Source: Allosediminivita pacifica (GTDB lineage: Bacteria; Pseudomonadota; Alphaproteobacteria; Rhodobacterales; Rhodobacteraceae). Taken from it: DNA of 64,000 nucleotides. Shown here piece after piece: positions 8,560 through 17,729 of this stretch. The position numbers and the translations under genes are program-made. The notes under the pieces are model-generated. The model was not told the DNA's origin. It searched no databases and saw only the letters and a program-made list of their open reading frames with translations. Numbering within the stretch: position 1 is the stretch's first letter; the number at the start of each line of letters is the position of its first letter. The stretch lies in the NCBI RefSeq assembly GCF_003054175.1, contig NZ_QBKN01000001.1:1-64000 (forward strand), written 5' to 3'.

Positions 8560-9339
8560 TCAGACGATTCCGCGCACCTCCTGCACGATCCGGGTCAGCG
8601 CATGCTGCAGCGGCAGATCGGTCGGCCCCGCCGCCATTCCCGGGCCATAGCCCCAGCGTTCGGCGCGCGCCGCCTGTTCCGGCGTCATCCCGGGCGCCCC
8701 GGAATAGCGCAGGTTGCCGTCGCGAAGAGGCTCGTCCCCGGGCAGGGCCCGCGCGCCGCCCAGATCGAGGAAGGTCGCAAGCCGTCCCAGCGTCCGCCCG
8801 GGCGCGGACACGAGGTCCTCGTAGCGCAGCACCATGACCGAATGCAGGTAAGGCAGGTCGCGCGTCACCGTTTCGTGGGCGTCGAGCCAATGGTCGATCA
8901 TCTCGGCGGGCGGCATGTCGACCCACTTGGCCACGGCCGCTGCCACCGCCTCGGGGTGCCGCACGACGACGACGAACTGGCTCAGCGGAAAAAGCTGTTG
9001 GTAAAGCCGCATCCGCGTCAGGTTCACCGGCGATTTCTCCACCCGCCAGTGCCCCTGCCCGAAAAAGGGCGCCCAGTCCGCCTCGATCCGCTGCCGCACC
9101 TCCAGCCGGTCGTGGGAGCCGCCCTCGACGTGATGCTGCGCCGGGTCGGTGGCGAAATGCATCGGCCGCCCATGCCGCGCGGTATGCGGGATCGCGCCCT
9201 GCAGGTAGACGCCCTCGTTCTCGGGGACGGGCGCATCAGTGATGCCCGCAACCCCGTCAAGCTCGGCGATCAGGCGCGCGACAAGAGACGTTCCCGAGCG
9301 GTGCAATCCGCCGACGAAGACGTAGCGATGTGGCAGCAT
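8560..9339 (-). CDS. sulfotransferase family protein
   Basis: This 259-residue protein carries the PAPS-binding P-loop of sulfotransferases near its start (GGLHRSGTSL, residues 10-19) and the second PAPS contact region VVVVRHPEAVAAAVAKW. Further matches are PHTARHG, EKSPVNLTRMRLYQQLFP and VLRYEDLV, as in the Sulfotransfer_3 group. It would move sulfate from PAPS to a hydroxyl or amine of an unknown acceptor. The ATG at 9339 is preceded by a G-rich ribosome site and directly begins the beta-strand before the P-loop; longer starts add only a low-complexity Pro-rich stretch. It is divergent from the glycosyltransferase operon starting at 9474, with about 130 bases between them, so a shared product such as a sulfated glycoconjugate is possible but not shown. 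Confidence 0.85.
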   Translation of the reverse strand: MLPHRYVFVGGLHRSGTSLVARLIAELDGVAGITDAPVPENEGVYLQGAIPHTARHGRPMHFATDPAQHHVEGGSHDRLEVRQRIEADWAPFFGQGHWRVEKSPVNLTRMRLYQQLFPLSQFVVVVRHPEAVAAAVAKWVDMPPAEMIDHWLDAHETVTRDLPYLHSVMVLRYEDLVSAPGRTLGRLATFLDLGGARALPGDEPLRDGNLRYSGAPGMTPEQAARAERWGYGPGMAAGPTDLPLQHALTRIVQEVRGIV

Positions 9340-9473
9340 GAGGCCCCCTTTCGGCAGGGAATTGTAATCCGACAACCCGTCCGGCCAAGGCACGGAACCC
9401 GGGGGGAGGGGGGAGGGTTGTGCGGGAACTGGCGATACGTCGCCCGACATATCAGCAACATCTCGAGGGTGGA

Positions 9474-11501
9474 ATGAGGATCATTCACATCGCGCTTGGC
9501 GGCTGCCTGACGGCACCGCCGGTCCCATACGGGCTGACCGAAGACACGGGCGGACACATCGCCTACGTGCTCGGTGCCGCGGCGGCGCAGGCGCGCCGCA
9601 GCGATGTGGAAGACGTCACCATCGTCACCCGCAGCTTCGATGCGCCCGAACTCGGCGCGGCCTTCTCGCTGGCCGAGCAGCAGGTGTCCCCCGGATGCCG
9701 CATCCGGCGGTTGCGGACCGGGCAGGGCGGCTACCTCGCGAAAGACGCGCTGGAGGCCGAACTGCCAGCTCTGGTCGAAGCCTTTCTCGAGATGCTTGCG
9801 ACGGGCCCGCGCCCGGATGTCATCCACGCCCACTTCGCCGATGCGGCCGAGCTTGCAATGGCGGCCGAGCGGCATTTCGGCATCCCCTGGATCTACTCGG
9901 CGCACTCGCTTGGCGCCGAGAAACTCGGCCCCGGTGCCGAACCCAGAAAGGCACTCGACCGCCGCATCGCCCGCGAACGCCAGGCCATACGCGGCGCGCA
10001 TGCGATCATCGCGTCCTCGCGGGACGAGGCCGAGCGCCAGCTCGCCGGATACGACAGCGGTGCGGCCGGACGGACCCACCGCATCAACCCGGGCGTGGCC
10101 GATCAGGGGCCGGGCGATGCCGCGCGCGGCCGCGAGTTCATCGCCCCCTTCCTGCGCGACCCGGGCAAGCCGGTGATCCTCGCCATCGCGCGCCCCATCC
10201 GGAAAAAGAACCTCCGGGCGCTGGTCGATGCCTATGCCCGTGCACCCGCCCTGCAGGAGCGCGCCAACCTGGTGATCGCGGCGGGGCAGCGGGCCGGGCT
10301 GACGGGCGGAGGGCCCGAACAGGACGCAGTGATCGCCGAGCTCTTCGATGCCATCGACCGGCACGATCTCTGGGGCCGCGTGGCCCTGCCGCGGCGCCAT
10401 GATACGAAGGACGTGCCCGATCTCTACGCCCTTGCGGCGCACGGCGGTGTCTTCTGCAATCCTGCATTTCATGAACCCTTCGGCCTGACCCTGATCGAGG
10501 CCGCACGTGCCGGCGTTCCCATCGTCGCCACCCGCAACGGCGGCCCGCGCGACATCGTCTCAGCGCTGGGCACGGGCGCGCTGGTCGAGCCCGAGGATCC
10601 GCAGGGCATCGCCGAGGCGCTCCGCGCGCTGCTCGACAGCCCCGAGATCGCGGGCCGGACCGCCGAGGCACAGGTACGTGCCGCGCGTCTTTTCGACTGG
10701 GACCGCTGGGCCGGCCGGGTTCAGGGCGTGCTTGCGGATGTCCTTTCGCCCGCGGCGGGGGGCAGGTCCTGCCCCCACCTGCTTGCCTGCGATATCGACG
10801 ACACGCTCACCGGTGACGCCATGGCAGCGCGTCAGTTCGCGGACCTCCTGCACGCCGGGCTGCTGTGCGGCTTCGTCACCGCGACGGGCCGTTCCGTCTC
10901 CGAGGCGCGCCGCGTGCTGGCCGAATGGGCCATCCCCGAGCCCGAGGTGCTGATCACCTCGGTCGGGTCCGAGATCTGGCGACGCCGCGCGCCGGGCCGC
11001 TACACGCTCTGCGCCGATTATGCGCGCCAGCTGAACGTCGACTGGCAGCGGGACCGGGTCCGCGCCTGCCTCGAGCAGGCCTCGGCCGTCTTCCAGCCCG
11101 CTTGCGACCAGCGCCGGTGGAAGCTCAGCCTCTTCGGCAACGCCGCCGAAGGCAGACGCCTCCGCGACGCGCTGCGCGCCGCCGGGCTTAAGGTCCGGGT
11201 CATCGCCTCGCACGGCCGCTTCATCGACATCCTGCCCGCCGCCGCGGGCAAGGCCGCCGCCGTTCGCTTCGAGGCCCGCCGCCGCGGCCTTGCCGACAGC
11301 GCGGTTATAGTGGCCGGCGACAGCGCCAACGATGAGGACATGCTGACGGCCTTCCCCAACGCGATCCTGCCCGCCAACGCCCGGGCCGAGCTCGGCCACC
11401 TGCGCGACGTCTACCGTGCGCCGCGCGCCCATGCGGCTGGCGTTCTCGACGGGTTGCGCCACTTCGACATCGCCCACCCCATGGCCATGGCGGCCGAGTG
11501 A
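9474..11501 (+). CDS. sucrose-phosphate-synthase-like glycosyltransferase fused to HAD-IIB phosphatase
   Basis: The 675-residue protein has a GT-B family 4 glycosyltransferase in residues ~1-435: the N-terminal glycine loop YGLTEDTGGHIAYVLGAA resembles that of sucrose-phosphate synthase, followed by LAIARPIRKKNLRALVDAY and the E-x7-E donor site HEPFGLTLIEAARAG. A HAD phosphatase of the sucrose-phosphate-phosphatase type occupies ~436-665 (CDIDDTLTGD motif I, VTATGRSVSEA motif II, GDSANDEDML motif IV). This is the bifunctional SPS-SPP layout: transfer of glucose from a nucleotide sugar to fructose-6-P, then removal of the phosphate. All HAD motifs are present. The start at 9474 is preceded by GAGGGTGG. 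The stop overlaps the next ATG (TGATG). Sucrose is the most likely product, but a related phosphorylated acceptor is possible. Confidence 0.85.
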   Translation: MRIIHIALGGCLTAPPVPYGLTEDTGGHIAYVLGAAAAQARRSDVEDVTIVTRSFDAPELGAAFSLAEQQVSPGCRIRRLRTGQGGYLAKDALEAELPALVEAFLEMLATGPRPDVIHAHFADAAELAMAAERHFGIPWIYSAHSLGAEKLGPGAEPRKALDRRIARERQAIRGAHAIIASSRDEAERQLAGYDSGAAGRTHRINPGVADQGPGDAARGREFIAPFLRDPGKPVILAIARPIRKKNLRALVDAYARAPALQERANLVIAAGQRAGLTGGGPEQDAVIAELFDAIDRHDLWGRVALPRRHDTKDVPDLYALAAHGGVFCNPAFHEPFGLTLIEAARAGVPIVATRNGGPRDIVSALGTGALVEPEDPQGIAEALRALLDSPEIAGRTAEAQVRAARLFDWDRWAGRVQGVLADVLSPAAGGRSCPHLLACDIDDTLTGDAMAARQFADLLHAGLLCGFVTATGRSVSEARRVLAEWAIPEPEVLITSVGSEIWRRRAPGRYTLCADYARQLNVDWQRDRVRACLEQASAVFQPACDQRRWKLSLFGNAAEGRRLRDALRAAGLKVRVIASHGRFIDILPAAAGKAAAVRFEARRRGLADSAVIVAGDSANDEDMLTAFPNAILPANARAELGHLRDVYRAPRAHAAGVLDGLRHFDIAHPMAMAAE

Positions 11502-12661
11502 TGCGCGACCTCGCCCCCGATCCCCGCCCCTTCGGCTACTTCGTCCATCATCAGGGCCGCGGCCACGCCGAACGCTGCGCGGCGCTGGTCAACGCTCTGC
11601 CCGAAGGGCGCCCCGTGCGCATCTTTTGCGCGCGCACCGACATCTTCCCGCCCCTGCGTCCAGGCGTGCAGATCACCCGCATCCCCTCGCTCTTCGAGCC
11701 GACGGGCGACGAACCCACGGGCATGGCCGGCGTACCCACGCCCGACACGCTGCACTGTGCGCCGCTGGGCTGGCCCTCGATCCGCGAGGCGACTGCCACG
11801 ATCACGCGGTTCTTCGCCGAGGAAGACCCCGAGCTCATGATCTGCGACGTCAGCGCCGAGATCGCGCAGCTCTCGCGCATCTGCTCGGTGCCCCACGTGA
11901 AGGTGCTGCAGCACGGCGACCGTACCGATCCCGGCCACCGCGCCGCCTATGACGGCGCCGCCGGCCTGCTGGCGCCGTTCCACCGCGATCTCGCCCAGCC
12001 CGACTGGGGGGCTTTCGCACCGCGGATCCACCATGCCCCGGGACTCGGCGTCGCCACCGCGCTGCCCTGTCGCGGTGTGGCACGGGCGCGGCTCGGCCTC
12101 GATCCGGCGGCGCGCATCGCGCTCGTCGTCTCGGGCGGGGGCGGCAGCGGCACGCATGAGGCTCCGCTCGGCGTTGCGGCGCGCAGCTTTCCCGACATGC
12201 AGTGGATCACCATCGGCGACGTCGAACGCGACTGGCACGCCACGCCGCCCGCGAACCTGGACCATCGCGGCTGGGTCGACAACGCCGGCGACTACATCGC
12301 TGCCGCCGACCTCATCGTCTCCTCGGCTGGCAACACAACCTGCGCGCAGGTTCTTGCCGCCGGCACACCGTGGATCGTCGTGCCAGAGTGGCGCTACTTC
12401 GACGAACAGGCCGAGAAGGCCCGCGCGCTCGACCGCGCCGGGGCCGCGGTCGTCCTGAACGCGCTGCCCGCCTCGGCCCACCGCTGGCACGAGGCCGTGT
12501 CCCGCGCGCGGACACTCCACGATCCAACACGCCAGCAGGCCCTCGCCGGCGGCCCCCGCGCCGCCGCCACCGCCGCGCGTTGGCTCGAAACTCTTGCGGA
12601 CACGCTCTGGCGGTCCGCCCCCGCGACACTCAAGACCCGGAAGGACCCCCAAGATGCCTGA
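11501..12661 (+). CDS. glycosyltransferase, GT28/MurG-like
   Basis: This 386-residue GT-B fold protein starts MRDLAPDPRPFGYFVHHQGR, with the GxGH-type nucleotide-sugar loop HHQGRGHAERCAALVNAL. Its C-terminal half ends with a UDP-glycosyltransferase-like signature (SSAGNTTCAQVLAAGTPWIV) around residues 270-292. The central VVSGGGGSGTHEA is the usual start of the second Rossmann domain. It resembles MurG/MGDG-synthase type enzymes in overall plan but not closely enough to name a substrate. It is coupled to the SPS-like gene by a one-base TGATG junction and overlaps the next gene, so it is part of a four-gene sugar operon. Confidence 0.8.
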   Translation: MRDLAPDPRPFGYFVHHQGRGHAERCAALVNALPEGRPVRIFCARTDIFPPLRPGVQITRIPSLFEPTGDEPTGMAGVPTPDTLHCAPLGWPSIREATATITRFFAEEDPELMICDVSAEIAQLSRICSVPHVKVLQHGDRTDPGHRAAYDGAAGLLAPFHRDLAQPDWGAFAPRIHHAPGLGVATALPCRGVARARLGLDPAARIALVVSGGGGSGTHEAPLGVAARSFPDMQWITIGDVERDWHATPPANLDHRGWVDNAGDYIAAADLIVSSAGNTTCAQVLAAGTPWIVVPEWRYFDEQAEKARALDRAGAAVVLNALPASAHRWHEAVSRARTLHDPTRQQALAGGPRAAATAARWLETLADTLWRSAPATLKTRKDPQDA

Positions 12662-13628
12662 GGTTTCCGCCCTGACCATTGCCGCCGGCCGCGAGGCACA
12701 CCTGCACAACGTCATCCTCGGCTTCGAGGCGCAGACCAGCCGCCCGGCAGAACTCGTCATCGGCGTCATGCAGGAAACCTGCTATGACGACCTCCCTGAA
12801 ACCAGCTTCCCCGTCCGCCAAGTGCTCGTCACGCGGCCCGACGGCGAGCTTCCACTCGCCGCCGCCCGCAACGCCGTCGCCAGCATGGCCTGGGGCGAGG
12901 TGCTCGCCTTCGTCGACGTCGACTGCATCCCGCATCCGGACTTCATCGCCGACGTGGCGCGCGCAGTGACCCCGGGCGGCGGCCTCGTGATGGGCGAGGT
13001 CGTCTACCTGCCGCAGGGCACGACCGACCACGGCATCGACTACGCCCTCTTCGATCGCGTGGGCGCCCGCCATTCCGACCGCCAGGCCCCGCCCGAGGAA
13101 GGTCTGCGCCGCTGCGAGGATTACCGCTGCTTCTGGTCGCTGAACTTCGCCATCCACCGTGAAGACTGGGCCGCCTCGGGCGGTTTCGACGAGGGCTACT
13201 ACGGCTACGGCGGCGAGGATACCGACTTCGGCCGGGTGCTGGAGGCCCGCGACATCGGCATCTGGTGGATGAAGGGGGCCCGTGTCTACCACCAGTTCCA
13301 TGACCACTGCATGCCGCCCGTCCACCACGTCGCCTCGATCATTCGCAACGCCGACCACTTTGCCTCGCGCTGGGGCGAACGCACCATGGGCCACTGGCTG
13401 CACGCAATGCGGGTCATGGGGCTGATCGAGCAGCGGGGCGGCGAGCTGCATGTCCTGCGCGATCCGACCGAGGCGGATTTCGCCCTCTGTCGCCAGACCG
13501 CCGACATGCCTTACGCCAACACGCGCCGCGTGCTCGACAAGCTCCAGCAAAGCGAAAAGGTCGGGCCCGAGCGGGTGGCCGAGGTCGACCGACAACAAGG
13601 GGACATGGCCCGGGTGGCGGCGGAATAG
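12654..13628 (+). CDS. glycosyltransferase family 2 with GT7-like C-terminal domain
   Basis: The 324-residue product has a GT-A fold. The N-terminal part carries ALTIAAGREAHLHNVILGF and the nucleotide/metal motif AFVDVDCIPHPDF (about residue 84-96). The C-terminal part has the Glyco_transf_7C-like block FWSLNFAIHREDW followed by GGFDEGYYGYGGEDTDF, typical of inverting enzymes that add hexose or hexosamine. The ATG at 12654 overlaps the end of the preceding gene by 8 bases. The donor and acceptor are unknown. The stop is four bases before the next ATG. Confidence 0.85.
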   Translation: MPEVSALTIAAGREAHLHNVILGFEAQTSRPAELVIGVMQETCYDDLPETSFPVRQVLVTRPDGELPLAAARNAVASMAWGEVLAFVDVDCIPHPDFIADVARAVTPGGGLVMGEVVYLPQGTTDHGIDYALFDRVGARHSDRQAPPEEGLRRCEDYRCFWSLNFAIHREDWAASGGFDEGYYGYGGEDTDFGRVLEARDIGIWWMKGARVYHQFHDHCMPPVHHVASIIRNADHFASRWGERTMGHWLHAMRVMGLIEQRGGELHVLRDPTEADFALCRQTADMPYANTRRVLDKLQQSEKVGPERVAEVDRQQGDMARVAAE

Positions 13629-13632
13629 CCCC

Positions 13633-14757
13633 ATGCGCATCGCAGTCCTTGCCCACGTGCGTCATCCCGTGGCCCCCCCGTTCATGGGCGGGATGGAGGC
13701 GCATGCCTACCATCTCGCGCGCGGCCTGCAGGCGCGCGGCCACGACGTGACGCTCTTCGCCTCGGGCGACAGCGACGCGGGCGTGCCACTGCATCCCGTG
13801 CTGCCCGAACACTACGACCGCGCCTTTCCTTGGAAGGACCACCACGGCACCGATGCGCTCAACGCGCATCTCGACAAGGCCTTCGCGGATATCCTGCCCG
13901 CGCTGCGTGAGGGCGGCTTCGACGTGATCCACAACAACAGCCTGCATCGCTACCCGCCCCGAATGGCGCGACGCGATCGCGTGCCCATGGTCAGCTCGAT
14001 GCATGTGCCGCCATTTCCCGCTCTGCACCGCGCGACCACCGACTCCCTGGGGCCCTGGAGCCGCGTCACCTTCTGCTCGCACAGCCACATGGCCGGTTGG
14101 TGGCCCGGAAAGTCGCGCGAAGGTGCCCACGTGGTGCCCAACGGCATCGACCTTTCGCTTTGGCCCTTCGTGTACCAAGGCGGGGCCGGGGCCATCTGGG
14201 CAGGGCGGATCATGCCAAACAAGGGCGCCCATCTTGCCGCGCAAGCAGCACGCATCGCGGGAATGCCGCTCACGATCTTCGGCACGATCGAGGATGGCGC
14301 CTACTTCGATGCCGAGGTGGCGCCGCTGCTAGGGGATGACATCCGTTACGGCGGCCATCTTTCGCCCGCCGATCTCGCCCGGGAATACGGCAAGGCCGCG
14401 GTGCTTCTCTTCACGCCGCTCTGGGACGAGCCCTTCGGGCTTGCCGCGGTCGAGGCCATGGCCTGCGGTCTGCCGGTGGCCGCCACCGACCGTGGTGCCA
14501 CTGCCGAGGTCATCGGCGAGGGCGGCTGCACCGTACCGCCCGATCCGCACGCCCTGGCTCTCGCGCTGAAGGAGGCCGCTGTGATGCAGCGCCACGTCCC
14601 ACGCAGGCGGGCAAAGAACGCCTACTCGATCGACACCATGATCCGCCGCTACGAGGCGCTCTATGCCATGGTGATGGCCGGTGCCTCCCGGTCCCTCGCG
14701 CCGCCGGACTATCCGCCCGTGATGCTTCCGCCCCGCGAAGAACCTGCCGGGATCTGA
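13633..14757 (+). CDS. glycosyltransferase family 4
   Basis: This 374-residue GT-B protein starts MRIAVLAHVRHPVAPPFMGG, with the usual GGMEAHAYHLARGLQARGHDV N-terminal glycine-rich loop and helix. VVPNGIDLSLWPF marks the linker, AIWAGRIMPNKGAHLAAQAA the second Rossmann domain, and EPFGLAAVEAMACGLPVAAT the E-x7-E donor site. It is the last gene of the sugar operon. The family includes many retaining transferases, so the sugar added cannot be predicted. Confidence 0.87.
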   Translation: MRIAVLAHVRHPVAPPFMGGMEAHAYHLARGLQARGHDVTLFASGDSDAGVPLHPVLPEHYDRAFPWKDHHGTDALNAHLDKAFADILPALREGGFDVIHNNSLHRYPPRMARRDRVPMVSSMHVPPFPALHRATTDSLGPWSRVTFCSHSHMAGWWPGKSREGAHVVPNGIDLSLWPFVYQGGAGAIWAGRIMPNKGAHLAAQAARIAGMPLTIFGTIEDGAYFDAEVAPLLGDDIRYGGHLSPADLAREYGKAAVLLFTPLWDEPFGLAAVEAMACGLPVAATDRGATAEVIGEGGCTVPPDPHALALALKEAAVMQRHVPRRRAKNAYSIDTMIRRYEALYAMVMAGASRSLAPPDYPPVMLPPREEPAGI

Positions 14758-14934
14758 CGGGACGCGCCTTGGTCTGCCTATGTAATGACCGCTGCCAGGC
14801 GGTTCACGCGGCGGCATCGGCCGCGGCCTCGGTGCGCGCCTTTTCTTTGCCCTAGTCCTGCGTAGGTTTTCGCCAGCGCGGCGGACTGGTCCGGAAACGG
14901 GCCGGAAGGACGCCACGGAACCGGAGAATCCGCG

Positions 14935-16221
14935 ATGATCGAGAACGAGCAGCCGGCCCTCGCCGCTTCGCTCTGGACAACCAAAGCCGCCCCGGGCCCC
15001 GAAGCGCCCGCCCTGTCGGGCGAGGTCGAGGCCGATCTCTGCATCGTCGGCGGCGGCTTCGCCGGCCTGTCCACCGCCCTGCACGCGGCGGAGGCCGGGC
15101 TGGATGTCGTGCTGATCGAGGCCGAGTCCCTTGGCTGGGGTGCTTCGGGACGCAACGGCGGGCAGGTCCTGCCCGGTCTCAAGGAAAACCCGCGCGAGGT
15201 CGAGGCCCGCTTCGGCCCGCAGGGCACCCGCATGATCGAGTGCGCCGGGGCCGCGCCGGATCTCGTCTTCGACCTGATCGAGCGCCATGGCATTTCCTGC
15301 GGCGCCATGCGAGCGGGCTGGATCAGCGCCGCGATGTCAGACGGGCTGACCGCAGCCCGCGACCGTGGCGCCCAATGGCGGGCCCTCGGCGCCGATGTCC
15401 GTGACCTTTCCGGCCCCGAGACGCGCGAGATGCTGGGCGGGGGATACTACGCGGGCGCGCTCTGGGATCGGCGCGGCGGTGGCGTCCAGCCGCTGTCCTA
15501 TGCCCGCGGTCTTGCGGGTGCCGCGGCGTCCGCCGGCGTCCGCCTGTATTCGCACACGCCCGCGCGCCGCGTCGGACACGAGGGCCAATGGCGCATCGAG
15601 ACGCCCTCGGGCCGTGTCTCGGCGCAACGGGTCGCGCTCTGTACCAATGGCTACTCCGGACCGCTGCTGCCCGAGCTGCAGCGCAACGTGGTCCCGGTCG
15701 TCTCGATCCAGATCGCCACGGACCGGCTGCCCCGCGACCTCACGCCCGACATCCTGCCCCAACGGCAGGTGGTCTCGGACACCCGGCGCCAGCTCCTCTA
15801 TTTCCGCCGCGATGCCGAGGGCCGTTTCGTCATCGGCGGGGCCGGCGCCTACGGCGGGGTGGGGCTTTCCCGCGCCTTCCGGCGCCTCGAGGCCGAGGCC
15901 CTCCAGCTCTTTCCGCAACTCGGCGGCCTGGCTTGGCAGTACGGCTGGGGTGGACGCGTGGCCGTGACGACCGACCACCTGCCGCACCTCGCCGAACCGG
16001 CACCGGGGCTCTTCACCGCGGGCGGCTTCAACGGGCGCGGTCTCGCCATGGCCACGATGATGGGCCGTATCCTCGGCCGACGCCTCGCTGGCGATGCGGA
16101 GGCCGAGGCAGACTGGCCGCTCGAGCCGCTGCGCCCCATCCCGCTCCACCGTTTCCACCGTCTCGGCGTCCGCACCGTGATCGCCACCGCCGGCCTCCGC
16201 GACCGCCTGCGCATCCCCTGA
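14935..16221 (+). CDS. FAD-dependent oxidoreductase of the DAO family (PuuB-like amine oxidase)
   Basis: The 428-residue protein has an N-terminal FAD dinucleotide-binding fold (ADLCIVGGGFAGLSTALHAAE) and the SLGWGASGRNGGQVLPG loop typical of gamma-glutamylputrescine oxidase (PuuB) and related glycine/amine oxidases. The C-terminal block GGRVAVTTDHLPHL plus AGGFNGRGLAMATMMGRIL closes the FAD site. It probably oxidises a primary or secondary amine of a small metabolite. It is convergent with the deacetylase gene of the neighbouring ABC-transporter operon, with only 9 bases between the stops. A role in the same amine catabolism is likely but not certain. Confidence 0.85.
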   Translation: MIENEQPALAASLWTTKAAPGPEAPALSGEVEADLCIVGGGFAGLSTALHAAEAGLDVVLIEAESLGWGASGRNGGQVLPGLKENPREVEARFGPQGTRMIECAGAAPDLVFDLIERHGISCGAMRAGWISAAMSDGLTAARDRGAQWRALGADVRDLSGPETREMLGGGYYAGALWDRRGGGVQPLSYARGLAGAAASAGVRLYSHTPARRVGHEGQWRIETPSGRVSAQRVALCTNGYSGPLLPELQRNVVPVVSIQIATDRLPRDLTPDILPQRQVVSDTRRQLLYFRRDAEGRFVIGGAGAYGGVGLSRAFRRLEAEALQLFPQLGGLAWQYGWGGRVAVTTDHLPHLAEPAPGLFTAGGFNGRGLAMATMMGRILGRRLAGDAEAEADWPLEPLRPIPLHRFHRLGVRTVIATAGLRDRLRIP

Positions 16222-16230
16222 CAGAGGCCC

Positions 16231-17253
16231 TCAGCCGCCCATGGCGCCCTTCAACGCGCAGGTCAGGTTCGCTCCCAGCGTGTCGCTCACGTAGCCGCCC
16301 TCCTGCACGAAAAGCAGCCCTCGCCCGGTCGCGGCAAGGGCGGCGCCGATCCGTGTGAAGCCCTCCTGCGTCACCGCGAGCCCCTGGAAGGGATCGTCGA
16401 TCGAGGCATCGAGCCCCAGCGCCACCACGATCACATCCGCGCCGAAGCTGTCGCAGCGCTCCAGCGCGGTCCCCAGCGCCGCCATGTAGCCCGCGTCGTC
16501 CGTCCCGCGCGCCAGCGGCAGGTTCAGGTTCGCCCCGAGCCCCGCCCCCTCGCCCCGCTCCTGCGCATGACCCCAGAAGAAGGGGTAGAACCGCGCGGGA
16601 TCGGCGTGGATCGATACGGTCAGCACGTCGCCCCGCCCGTAGAACATCCCCTGCGTACCGTTGCCGTGGTGCACGTCCACGTCCACGATGGCCGGGCGCA
16701 GCCCCGCCGCGCGCAGCCTCTCGGCCGCGATGCCCGAGTTGTTGAAGAAGCAGAAGCCGCCCGCCAGTGCCTCGAAGGCGTGATGCCCCGGCGGGCGCGA
16801 CAGCGCATAGGCCATCCGGCCGCCGCCGATCAGGTGATCCGCCCCGGCCACGGCGCTCTGCGCCGACCAGTACGCGGCCTCGTAGGTATGTTCCGCGATC
16901 GGGCAGGCGGTGTCCGCCTGGTGCCAGCCGGCCTGGCCCACGGCGGACTTGGGGTAGCCGTCCGTCCGGTTCGCGGGATGGATGTTGGGGATGACCTCCT
17001 CGCCCGCGCCCTCGATCCGACGCCAGCGGGTGTAGATGTTGCGCAGGAAGGTGATGTATTCCGCCGTGTGCACGGCGGCGATCGGCCCGAGCCCGGCATC
17101 GGCGGGCGTCTCGAAATGGCAGCCGGCCGCCCGCGCGCCCTCGGCCAGGATCTCCACCCGGCGTGGCACCTCGGGGTTGGGCTGCTGCGCGCCGTTCGCC
17201 ATGAAGTGCTTGGGATCGTGTGCCCGCTGGCGGTCGTCGAGAAAGGCTTTCAT
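16231..17253 (-). CDS. acetylpolyamine-amidohydrolase-like deacetylase (histone deacetylase superfamily)
   Basis: This 340-residue zinc deacetylase has a complete active site: tandem H157-H158 in RPPGHHAFEAL, zinc ligands D193 and H195 in VDVDVHHGNGTQGMFY, D282 in VALGLDASIDDP, and catalytic Y321 in VQEGGYVSDTLG. Length and residue numbering are almost the same as in the Mycoplana acetylpolyamine amidohydrolase (341 aa). That family removes acetyl from N-acetylated alkylamines such as acetylputrescine. It is the last gene of the operon. The ATG at 17253 overlaps the acetyltransferase stop (ATGA). In this context it may deacetylate 4-acetamidobutyrate or its CoA ester (inference). Polyamines themselves remain an alternative. 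Confidence 0.9.
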   Translation of the reverse strand: MKAFLDDRQRAHDPKHFMANGAQQPNPEVPRRVEILAEGARAAGCHFETPADAGLGPIAAVHTAEYITFLRNIYTRWRRIEGAGEEVIPNIHPANRTDGYPKSAVGQAGWHQADTACPIAEHTYEAAYWSAQSAVAGADHLIGGGRMAYALSRPPGHHAFEALAGGFCFFNNSGIAAERLRAAGLRPAIVDVDVHHGNGTQGMFYGRGDVLTVSIHADPARFYPFFWGHAQERGEGAGLGANLNLPLARGTDDAGYMAALGTALERCDSFGADVIVVALGLDASIDDPFQGLAVTQEGFTRIGAALAATGRGLLFVQEGGYVSDTLGANLTCALKGAMGG

Positions 17254-17729
17254 TCCGTGTCTCCAAGCCTGGCGATGGCATCGGGGCCAAGATGCATCTC
17301 GGTGTGGTCCTCGGCCGGGGTGAACCCCACCCGCGCGTAGAACCGCCGCGCCCCGGCACTGTGGTGATAGACGTTGAGCTTCAGGGCCGTGGCCCCCCAG
17401 GCCTCCGCCGCATCCTCCGCCACCGCCGACAGCAGGCGCGGCCCCAGTCGCTGCCCGCGCAATCCGTGCGCCACCCAGAGGTCCGAGACATAGGCGATGA
17501 CCTGCCCGCGCGAGGTCGAGAGGCAGGGAGAGAAAAGCGCAATGCCCACGACCTCCCATCCTTCCTCGGCAAGCACCGCGCGGAAGACGGGGCGGGCGCC
17601 GAAGCCCGCCGCGTGCAGGGCGTCCTCGTCGGTGCGGTGCGTGTCGCCGAGATCCGCCGAAAGCTGCGCCAGCGCCGCGTGCAGGCGGGGCACATCCGCC
17701 GCCTCGGCCTTGCGGAAGGTCACGCTCAT
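17250..17729 (-). CDS. GNAT family N-acetyltransferase (diamine/SAT-like)
   Basis: The 159-residue single-domain GNAT protein has motif A in the segment SDLWVAHGLRGQRLGPRLL, with the acetyl-CoA pyrophosphate loop RGQRLG, and motif B in KLNVYHHSAGARRFYARVGF. The strand AYVSDLWVAHGLRG followed by a C-terminal YARVGF-type motif is like spermidine/thialysine acetyltransferases. It would acetylate an amine of a small molecule. It is coupled on both sides: its start overlaps the BKACE stop by 4 bases and its stop overlaps the deacetylase start by 4 bases. Finding an acetylase next to a deacetylase in one catabolic operon suggests transient protection of an amino group. Confidence 0.85.
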   Translation of the reverse strand: MSVTFRKAEAADVPRLHAALAQLSADLGDTHRTDEDALHAAGFGARPVFRAVLAEEGWEVVGIALFSPCLSTSRGQVIAYVSDLWVAHGLRGQRLGPRLLSAVAEDAAEAWGATALKLNVYHHSAGARRFYARVGFTPAEDHTEMHLGPDAIARLGDTE

